A stretch of DNA of 64,000 bases from Alkalihalobacillus sp. CinArs1 (GTDB taxonomy: Bacteria > Bacillota > Bacilli > Bacillales > Guptibacillaceae): positions 372,001 to 436,000 of the forward strand of contig NZ_CANDOB010000002.1 of NCBI RefSeq assembly GCF_947387515.1, written 5' to 3'. Numbering within the stretch: the first letter of the stretch is position 1; every line of letters begins with the position of its first letter. Shown here in pieces: positions 24,716 to 35,300 of this stretch. Made by a program: the position numbers and the translations under genes. The notes beneath the pieces are model-generated. The model had not been told where the DNA came from, made no database searches, and worked only from the letters and a program-made list of their open reading frames with translations.

Positions 24716-24734
24716 TTGGCACGGAACTTGCATA
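24716..24734 (+). promoter_or_regulatory. Sigma-54 (-24/-12) promoter of the cyanophycinase gene
   Basis: TTGGCACGGAACTTGCATA matches the TGGCAC-N5-TTGCA consensus completely, with GG and GC 10 nt apart. It lies about 34 nt before the cyanophycinase start. Confidence 0.92.
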
Positions 24735-24767
24735 ATAGTTTGACAATAGAAGAAGGGAGAGAGTGTC

Positions 24768-26105
24768 ATGAGTAGATGGAAACGAACGACTGCTTTACTA
24801 GCAGCGGCCTTTTTAGGAATCTTTTTAGTCGTACAGGGGATTCAAAAGCCCGAGCCAAAAGCGAGTACTTCCGGTGGAGGCGAAGAAGGAGCGCTTGTGA
24901 TCGTTGGGGGTGCACTTAGCCCGGACAATGAAGAAGTGTACAACAAGTTCCTCGCGCTAGCTCAAGCGAAAAGAGGCGTTGAAAAGGAAGACCTTAAAAT
25001 CGGTATCCTGCCAACGGCAAGCTCAAGTCCGATCGAGAGTGCAACCTCTTATAAGAAAGACTTTGTGAGGTACGGTGCAACGGAAGGAAACATCGACATT
25101 CTTCCGATCGCAGTCAACAATGACCGCTCGACAGAAGAAGACGAATCGAAGTGGATTGATAACGGATCGGATGAGGAACTTGCAGAACAGGTGAAACAGT
25201 ACGATGCGATCTGGTTCGTAGGAGGAAATCAGCTTCACTATACGACAACACTATTGAAAGATGATGAAGAAACGCCGGTTCTCGAGGCGATCAAAGACAT
25301 CCGTGAAGAAGGAGCGGTGCTCGGTGGTTCGAGCGCTGGTGCTGCGATCATGAGTGATCCGATGATCGGAGCAGGCTCTAGCCTTGGTGCGTTGAGCGAC
25401 GGTGTGACGGATCGTGATAACTACGGTGACGCCGAGGATAATCGTGTCTTCTTAACGGAGGGGCTAGGATTCTTTGAAGAAGGGATCGTCGATCAGCACT
25501 TCGTAAAACGTGGCCGATTCGGTCGATTGATGGTTGCTGCATGGGAATCACAGCATGAAATGGCGTACGGAATCGATGAGAACAGCGCGATGGTCGTTTA
25601 CCCTGAACGTGAAACGATTGAAGTGGTTGGTGAAAGTGGACTCGTTATCGTCGACCTCGCTGATGCAAAAAAGACGAAAGACTACCCTGCTGCGATGAAA
25701 GATGTAAAGATCAGCTATATTGAAAAGGGAGACCGCTACAACTTTGAGTCGAAAACCTATGAGATTACAGAGGACAAGCCACTCATCACCGATCCTTATT
25801 ATCAGCCGAATTCTGCGAACACAGGGATCTTTGGTGAAGATGCGCTAAAGCAGGTGTTAACCTATGATCTTATCGATAATACCGCAACGACAGCCGTTGG
25901 ACTAGCGATCGATTTAACGGATGAGGACCGTGGTGAAGGATTCAAGCTGACGTTTAAAGAAACGAAGGACACGAAGGGCTACTGGGGTAAAATTGACGGC
26001 GTCGAATCGTACGCTGCAGTAAATGTAAATCTCGACCTTGCCCCGATGAAAGTGAAGTTGAAAGTAGATAACATGAAAGAAAAGAAGATGGAGGAATTTG
26101 AGTAA
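24768..26105 (+). CDS. cphB: Secreted cyanophycinase (peptidase S51)
   Basis: This 445-residue protein begins with a signal peptide (MSRWKRTTALLAAAFLGIFL, then VVQG), so it acts outside the membrane. The S51 fold is evident: GALVIVGGALSPDNEEVYNK, DAIWFVGGNQLHYTTTL and the nucleophile elbow LGGSSAGAAIMSDPM, with the FFEEGIVDQHFVKRGRFGRL segment that follows in cyanophycinases. The enzyme cleaves cyanophycin to beta-Asp-Arg dipeptides. A C-terminal extension of about 130 residues goes beyond the minimal intracellular CphB (about 270 aa), as in extracellular CphE enzymes. It has its own sigma-54 promoter. Confidence 0.9.
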   Translation: MSRWKRTTALLAAAFLGIFLVVQGIQKPEPKASTSGGGEEGALVIVGGALSPDNEEVYNKFLALAQAKRGVEKEDLKIGILPTASSSPIESATSYKKDFVRYGATEGNIDILPIAVNNDRSTEEDESKWIDNGSDEELAEQVKQYDAIWFVGGNQLHYTTTLLKDDEETPVLEAIKDIREEGAVLGGSSAGAAIMSDPMIGAGSSLGALSDGVTDRDNYGDAEDNRVFLTEGLGFFEEGIVDQHFVKRGRFGRLMVAAWESQHEMAYGIDENSAMVVYPERETIEVVGESGLVIVDLADAKKTKDYPAAMKDVKISYIEKGDRYNFESKTYEITEDKPLITDPYYQPNSANTGIFGEDALKQVLTYDLIDNTATTAVGLAIDLTDEDRGEGFKLTFKETKDTKGYWGKIDGVESYAAVNVNLDLAPMKVKLKVDNMKEKKMEEFE

Positions 26106-26222
26106 CGGCGACGATAGAATAGTTGCTTCGACAACCTTGCTACTAGTAGTTTACTAGAATCTACATGTGCAGGTTACCTTTCAAAGCCTTAACGCTTCAA
26201 TTTTAATATGGACATGATCATT

Positions 26223-26256
26223 AGAAGCTCTTCCTAACTGGAAGAGCTTCTTTATA
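26223..26256 (+). terminator. Terminator after the cyanophycinase gene
   Basis: GAAGCTCTTCC pairs exactly with GGAAGAGCTTC around five bases, followed by TTTAT. The rest of the 289-nt gap to the next gene shows no other clear element. Confidence 0.75.
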
Positions 26257-26394
26257 TTGGAAAAAACGATGTCATGGAATTCTATTTCAGTCATAACGTT
26301 ATTACGTAGAAGTTTAACTTTTTCTAATTTTTTACTTCCGGATTGGGCAGTCGTGCGTATAGTAAAAAGATTGAAACCTATTGGAGGTGTTCGC

Positions 26395-29300
26395 GTGCCG
26401 TTTCCTAATAACAATCAGTTTACGCCGATCTTGGTGGGTGGGGAGGTTTATGCAGATTTAATCAAGGATATGAATCCATCTCAGACTGATATCGTTGGGG
26501 ATGAAAGCAATCCGTCGTTTTATTACGCCTATGATACGATCAACGTCTATTTTCGTATGCGGGTCAGAGCGGATCCACGTAACCGGTCAAAAACGTCGTT
26601 TAAACGAAATGCATGGGGAGTGCTGCTCAATACATCAGGAGTAGCTGGAACCTACGATTGGATGCTTGCAGTTAATGGATTGAAAAATCGCGTGAATTTA
26701 ATTCAAAACGTAGACAAAGAATTTAACTCATGGAAAGACTCAGCCGAAGGAACGAATGGAAAAGGGGAGCCGAATTTTCAACGACAGATTATTAACTTTG
26801 ATGTAGCGAGAGTTGTCCAGGCGGATACGACGTTTGGGGATTCACAGAACTTCTTTATTGATTTTCTTATTCCAGCTTCCACGTTCTTCTCTTATCTAGA
26901 TATCAAGCCAGCAGATCCGATCCAAATGGTAGCTTTTACTGCTACAAATAACAACAACTATAACAAAGATTCATTACGTACAAAAGAAGACTATGAATTT
27001 AAGGATGCTCTTTCTGATCCAACGACGGTGAACGATGGGAATGTAAAAGCGAACTTACAAATCACTAAGACGATGATTTCAGGTCCTACTGAACCAGTTG
27101 CTGGGCAGAACTATGAGTGGACTGGTAGAATCACGCTAACGAATATAGGTAAAAGTCAGGCGACGATCTTGAACGTTGTGGATGTAGTCGCGCTTGATGT
27201 CGTGTCCGTTTTTCAAGCTACATCCGTTTCTCAAGGCTCGACTGCTTATAATGAGGGGAATAAAACGCTCACGTGGACGGTTGGAGACCTTGAAGCAGGT
27301 GAGAGTGCAACCTTAGATTTTATAGAAAACGGCTTGTTTTATACATCCGGAAACCAGGTTTTGAATGTCGCAACAGGCATCGGCTTTGATTTGTTTACAG
27401 GTCAGGAGCTGGCGATCGTTCGGTCACCGGTTACCGTCGATGTTCAGGCAACGGGTGGCGTCGCTGGAAACGTGCTCAATCAGGTGAACGGACTTCCAGA
27501 AGAAAACGTTTCGGTGCGCTTGCTATCCGGTGCAACGGAAATAGCCACAACGCAAACCGATGCGTTTGGGGATTACAATTTTACGAATATCCCGGCAGAT
27601 ACGTATACGCTTGAGTTTTCAAAAGCTGATTTTAACGGTGTTACAAGAGTTGTAGAAGTCACGGAAGACAACGTTACGATCGTAAATCTCTATCTAGCAC
27701 CTGTACTAGGAAATCTAGCTGGGACCGTTAATTCAGGCGGTGTTCCGATCTCAGGTGCAAAGGTAGCGATCTCGAACAATATTGGGCAGGAAATTCTTGC
27801 GACGACGACAAACGGTGCAGGTGAATATACGTTAAACAACCTTCAGCCTGGTCATTACGTGATGACGGTCACGGCTGATGGGTTTCAGTCTCAGTCGATC
27901 GGGAAAGATGTGATCTCGAACGCTACAGCGACGGAAAACTTCTCGCTAGCTCCTAACCCTGGAATAGTGGAAGGCACAGTGACGAGCGATGGGGTGCCGA
28001 TTGCAAATGCAACGGTCGACATCATCGGGTCGACAGGCCTTGTCGTTGCTTCAGCTACGACAGATGCAGCTGGAGAATGTGTCATCAATCGCCTAGCTCC
28101 TGGCACGTATCGATTCAGAGCAAAAGCAGCTTCTTACCAGACCTTTAACGTAGGGTTTACTGTTCTTGCAGGTCAAACGGTCGAGGTAGATGTTGATCTT
28201 CTTCCTAATCCAGGATCACTCGAAGGTCGTGTGAAAGATGAAGACACGAATGAAGATTTAGAAGGCACGACTATTAAAATAACGAACGCCTTCGGATTAA
28301 CGATTGCGAACGCGACGACGGATGCGAGCGGGGAATTTGCAGTCGGTTCACTCGCTCCTGGAAACTATGTTGCAACGTTCGCTTCTGATGGCCACGGAGC
28401 GAAGAACTTCGGCTTCTATATTCGGTCTGATGAGACAACGACGCTCGACTGTTTTCTGAAGCGTTTAACGGGAGTTCTAGCTGGTACTGTCGTATCGGAT
28501 GGAAGTCCAGTAGGAGGAGCGAAGATCGATGTGGTCGCGAATAACGTCGTCGTCGCAAAAACCGTCGCAAACGATGACGGTACCTATACGATTAGAGGAC
28601 TTTCTCCTGGGCGCTACACGTGTATTTTTACAGCGGATGGTTATTCGACAACAACGTTAGGTGCATTGATCAGCAATAACCAAACGTTTACCCTCGATGC
28701 TGAGCTTCAGCAGATTTTTGGGTCGTTAACAGGGGCTGTAACGACAGATGGAGGCGCTCCGCTTGCTGGAGCCGTGATTCTCGTGAATAACTCTGATTCT
28801 GATGTTCTCGTGTCGAGGCGCGTCACCGACACGAACGGAGACTATTCAGTGAGTGATCTTAATCCGGGAAGCTATTCGATCACAGCTTCATTTAAGAACT
28901 ATCAATCGTTATTAGGCGGCGCGATCATTACTCCTGGAAATGAATCAGAGCTTAATTTTTCATTAACACCTAATCCATCCACCATCGTCGGAACGATTAT
29001 CAATGAAGAGACGGGCGACCGTATTACAGGTGAATCGATCCAAATGCAGCTGATCGATTCGAACGGTGTGTTGCTGTCCACAACGTTCTCAACGAACGAA
29101 GGTGAATTTACGTTTGAGAATGTGCTCGTTAACACGTATACGATCAACGCGAATACAGCCGCGTATCGTAGTTCATATGCGAGCGTGAAAACAGAGCCTG
29201 GTCAAACGGTGACAACAAGCGTAGGGCTTGTCCCATTACCTGGGTTTATTACCGGTACGTTACGTGATGCGGACACGAATTTGCCCATTGCCGGTGCAAC

Positions 29301-32300
29301 GATCAACATCAGTAATGCACTTGGTTTTCAGGTAGATTCATTGATTACGAGTGGAGACGGGGAGTTTTTTACAGTAGGGCTGCCTGCAGGAATTTATACG
29401 ATGGCTGTCGTCGCTCAAGGGTATGAAACGGCATTGATCGGAGAAATCGTACCATGGGGCTTTACGAAGAGCATCGATATCGAATTAAAAGCAAATCCAG
29501 GTTCAATAATCGGAACCGTTACGCCGGTAGCTGAAAATTTAATCGTTCAGCTATATTCGCTCGATAACCAGCTCGTAAACGCAACGGCGGCTGACCCAAC
29601 AGGTGCATATCAGTTTGAAAATTTAGCGCCTGGAAACTATATTTTAAAAGCTGCAGCTCCGAATTATTCTGTTGCTTGTACGGGGGCTTTCGTAGAGTCA
29701 GATACCGTTTCGAACGTACCCATGACGATTAAGCCAAATCCGGGTTCGATCAGCGGAAACATCGTGAATGATTTAGGTACGACATTAGCGAACGTGACCA
29801 TTTCGCTTCTCGATGAAAATGAAACGCCGATCGCATACGGAAATACGGACGTTGATGGGAACTATTTTATCAGCAACGTGCCACCAGGAAGTTATGCGCT
29901 CATCGCGAAGCTGATGCTGCACACGACGACATCAGGTACAGTATCCGTTGAAGCAGGGCAAGAGGTGCAAAACATCGATTTTGTCATGGCGAGGGTGCTC
30001 GGGACGATTTCAGGCGGTGTCTCTGATTTTCAAACAGGCGAGGTCATCACTGGAGCTTCAGTTCTTCTTAGAAACAGTCTCGGAATTCTCATCAAGTACA
30101 CCACAAGTGATCAGTTCGGAAAGTTTCTGTATCGAAACATTGGTCCAGATTCCTATACGATTACGTGTTCGGCGCCGAATTATTCTACTGAGATCACAGG
30201 AGTTATCGTTCCGCCTGGAGAAACGACGGGTGCGAATGTAAGACTGAAAACAACGGTTGGAGATATTCGGGGTCAGGTTGTTGATGAAAACGGTGATCCA
30301 ATCAGTGGAGATAACATCCAACTAAAGTTACTCGGGGCAAACAAAGAACTGCTGCAAGCGCTGTTGGCAAATTCAGATGGTTCGTTCGTCATCCCAAGTT
30401 TATCGGAAGGAACATACTTTGTTACTGCAACATTAGCTGGGTATACTGCTAACCTTGTGTCTACGATCATCACTGCAGGTGAAGTAAGCAACGTTACCGT
30501 TCAGCTTTCGCCGATCCTTGCAACGATTGCCGGGAATGTCGTCGATGCGAATACAGGTGCCCCGATCACAGGAACCGCTGTTTTTCTATCGCTCACAAAG
30601 AGCACGGGCGTTTTTGTGTCGAGTATCTATCCGAGTGAAAATGGTGTGTATCTATTCGATTCGGTATTGCCAGGTTCCTATTTATTGAACGTGAATGCAG
30701 AGGGATATGGGAATGAAGTCATCACGGTTACCGTACCGCTTGAAGGCGTTGAAATGGATATCGCCCTTGAACAGAACCCGGGTGCGGTCACTGGGTTCGT
30801 GACGAATCAATTGTCGAGTGAACCGTTAAATAATGCAGTGGTCACCGTAAACAATTTCGGTAAAACGTTAGAAAGTAAAGTGGTAACAGATAGCTTCGGT
30901 CAATTTACGTTCCCGAATTTATCTCCAGGTTTATATCGTGCGATCGTTGCTGCTGAAGGGTTTTCAAGTCAGAGTGCTACGTTTGAAATCTTACCAGACC
31001 AAACGACGTCATTAAGCTTTATTATTACACCTGAGCCAGGTGATCTGATCGGTACGGTAACAGATATTGAAACAGGCGATCCGATCGGTGGAGTCAACAT
31101 TCAAGTGCGTTATTTAACACCGACTGGCCCTGTTTATGCGACAACGTTAACAGATGCTTCAGGTGTGTATCATACCCCTGGGTTGTTTGCGGGAACGTAT
31201 ACGGTGATCGCTTTCGCAGAAGTGGGTTATGGTTCTTCGAGTGCGTCCGTTAAAGTTCCTGCGAATGGATCGCGGACGTTAGATTTTGAGCTCGAACCGT
31301 TTCCTGCGATTGCAGAAGGAACGATTCGCGATGAAACGACTGGTGAACCAGTGCCAAATGTCTTTGTGAGGTTACTAGATATACACGGAAGTTCCATTCA
31401 AACAGTGAACTCAGATATGAACGGTTTCTATCGTTTTACGAATTTCACAGCGAGTCAGTACTTGATCTCTGCTATTTCACCGAATTACCAGCGTGTGCAA
31501 GTATCGATCAATCCGCTTCCGGGTGAAACGGTCGTAAGCGATATCTTCTTCACACCTGAACCAGGTGGCATCTCGGGGATCATCCTCGATGCAGAAACGG
31601 ATTCACCGTTAGTAGGAGCACAGGTTGAAGTGTATTCTCCAGGATCCACTGTACCAGTAGCGCGTCGAACCGCAGGAGCGAGCGGAGACTTTTCGATCAC
31701 AGGGGTATTTCCAGGGTCCTTTTCGATCAATGCGTACACGATTAATTATAGTCAAGAAATAAAGGGGATCACCGTTGAAGCAAACGAAACCACGACGTTA
31801 GAATTCCGCCTTGTCCCAGATCCTGTTACAATTTCAGGCACAGTAGTGGATGATACCGGTCAGCCATTAGGAAATGTCAGTGTACGAATTATCGATGAAA
31901 ATGAAGTCGAGGTAGGGAACGGGATTTCAGATATTGATGGGAACTTCTCGGTGGGTAATCTGCCTCCAGGTTCTTTCACAGTTATAGCAGGAATCGATGA
32001 TTATGCAGAGTATACAACGGGTGTATCCGTTCCACCAGGAGGAGAGTACAGTGACCTCACGGTTGTCATGATCCCTCTCGGGGGAACATTTACCGGGAGC
32101 GTCGTTAATGCATCAACTGGTGAAGGGATCCCTGGTGTGTTGATTTCCGTGAGTACACCTGAAGGAATTCCGATCATTTCTACAAACTCTGAAACGAACG
32201 GTGAATTTGTATCGCCGCTTTTATCGCCTGGCATGTACACCGTCATCGCGAGCTCACCATATTTCGTTCAAGATCAGACAGGGGTTATCGTTGTATCCAA

Positions 32301-35300
32301 TCAGTCGACAGAGATCAGTTTTTCACTTGAAGAAGTCGGTGGCACCATCTTTGGAACCGTTGTTGGAGTGGACGGCGATCCGATCGAAAATACTTCGATC
32401 GCCATCAGGGTGTTAAACGACAACGGTGCACTGCTGCAGACGCTCCAAGCTTTATCGGATGGAACGTTTGAAGTCCTGAACCTTCCTTCTGGATCATATC
32501 GCATCAATGTGATCGCGGATCGCTATCAAGCAGCTACAGTCGGTGCGATCGTAGAGAATGGAGAGATAACGGAGCTAACCGTACCTCTATCTTTAGCGGG
32601 AGGATCGATTCAAGGTACGATCACCGATACGAGCGGCGCGCCGCTTCCGGGGAGCTTTGTTGAGGTAACGAATGTGAATGGTGTCCTCGTTGCGACGATC
32701 ACGACGGATCAGAATGGAGAATTTCTTCTTTCAGATATTAAGGTAGGTCAGCTCAATGTAAAAGCCACTGCCCCTGGCTATGGCGCTACAACGATCGGAG
32801 TGATCGTGGAGCCGGCTGAAACATCACCTGTTCAACTCGCTCTGTCAGAGATTACGGGTACCATTTCAGGTGTCGTCACAGACACCGATGGGACGCCGAT
32901 CGGCAATGCGACAGTTACCGTGACGGACGGTACGAACACGTCAGTCGCAACGGTTATTTCAAATAGCGATGGCTCTTATACAATCCCGCAGTTAGATCCT
33001 GATCAGTATACCGTTACGGCTAGTGAAAGCAGTACCGGTGCAAATGTTGTAACAGGAACAGTAACTCCTGATGAAGAGACTGTCGTAGATATTTCATTGA
33101 TTCCGACAGGCGCAGTTGTTCAAGGAACGATATTGGATGTCGGCGGGGAGGTCGTTGTAGGGGCAACGGTGGAACTGAGGTCGGTCAGTCCGTTCGGGCC
33201 GGTCATAAGTACGGTTTTGACCGATAGTGACGGAAATTACGATTTCGGTACGATTTCGAATGGAACGTATACCCTTGTCGTCACCGCTGAGAATTATGGA
33301 AGCGAAAGCGGCTCTGTCCTCATCGAGGCAGGTGTGCCAACGATCCAGCAATTTGCACTTACGCCGGATCCATCTAGCGTGGAAGGTGTAGTTACGACTG
33401 ACGGGGTTCCTGCACCGAATACAGTCGTGCGACTGTTAGATATCACGGATACAAATCTATTCGAGGTGCAAACGGACGCAGAGGGCAGGTATCTCATTCA
33501 AAACATTAATCCTGGTATCTATTCACTCGTGGTCAACAATCCTGATTATCAATCTGAAAAGCAAGGGTTTACGATCGGAGCTGGAGAAACGACAACCGTT
33601 AATTTTGATCTCGTCCCACGTCCGAGTGCCATTTCTGGTAGGGTTCTAAATACACAAACGAACTTCCCTGTGAGTGGTGCGATTGTGCAGATTCTCTATG
33701 GAGATAGCGTGCAGCCATCAGAACGAGCCGTTACAGATCCTGCGGGTGAATACACCGTAACAGGTCTTGCACCTGGTGCGTACACGGTCATCATCACCTC
33801 CCCGAACTTTGATACGTTCACCGCCGGAGCAACTGTTGCAGCGAATGAAACAACAACGATCGATGGCTTCCTCACTCCAGATCCTGGTGTCGTGACGGGA
33901 ACGGTTGCTGGACCAGACGGAGCGGTAGCGGGTGCTTCAGTAAAAGTCATTGATCCGAACGGAAGCGTCATCGGGTCGGGAGTAACGGATACGAGCGGCA
34001 CGTGTTCGATTGGAAATCTGCCAGAGGGAATCTATGTTGTTTCTTGTACTGCTCCTGACCATGAAAATGCGAAGCAGGGTGTAGCGATTACACCAGGAGA
34101 AGTCGTAACGGTGTCGTTTGAACTTGGAGCAAACAATGGATCGATCGATGGAATCGTAACGGATGCAGATGGTAATCCTCAACCTGGAACCGTTGTGAAT
34201 ATCGTATCGCCTGATGGAACAATTGTTGATTCCGTTGTAACAGATGAAGAAGGATTTTATACCATTCAGAATCTAGAGCCTAAGACGTATCAAATCATTG
34301 CTGATAAACCTAATCAACCAACCACATCAGTAGGGGGAATTGTAGAACCAAATGACACCACAACATCTGATGTTCAAACACCTCCAACGTTTGGAAGTAT
34401 TACCGGAACGATCACGAATGCTGATGGAGACGTGCTTACAGATAGAACCATTCTGGTCAATTTGTTTGACCAGAACGATGCCTTGATCACGTCAGTTCAA
34501 GCAGAGACGAATGGCACGTACACGATACCGGACATAAAAGAGGGCAACTACCTTCTTACTGCGACCACCAAAGGGTTCAGTCCAGCAAGTTTTGCCATTC
34601 CGGTCGAAGCAGGTGAAGAGAGCACGCTCGGAGTACCTTTGAGCCCTCGTGCTGGCGGATTATCCATTCTCGTTGTCGATGACGTAACGAGCACACCTGT
34701 AACGGGCGTCGTGACCAATGTAAAAAATGAAACCGGTATTCCGATCACCTCAGCTGTGACAGATCAGGATGGAATCGCTGTTGTTGAAGACTTAGAACCA
34801 GGGACAGTGGTTGTTTCTGCAGCCGCACCAAATTATACGAACTCCTCGCAAGGAGCGATTATTGAGCCAGGTGTTACAAAAGAGGCCACCTTGGTTCTAT
34901 CTCCTGAAACCGGTGATTTGGCAGGTGTTATTACAGATTCGAACGGTGATCCGATCGCTGGTGCAACCATTCAGATCCTTGATTCGAAACGTTCCGTGAT
35001 CACGACGGTGTTAACGCAGAGTAATGGGGCATATAAAGTGTTCGACCTTGCGCTAGGCATCTATACGATGCTCGTGAACAGTCCAGGATATGAACAGCAG
35101 TCGTTAAGTGCAGATATTTCTTCAGGTGAAACGACCGCGACGAGTATCTCGCTTCCATCCGTACCAGGATCCGTGAAGGGTGTTGTCACAGATTCAGAAA
35201 CAGGTGCGCTTTTATCGAGGACGAACGTGGAGCTGCGTCTGATTAGCTCGTCAGGTCCAGTCATCGCATCCACGTTGACGGATTCACAAGGCATGTATGT

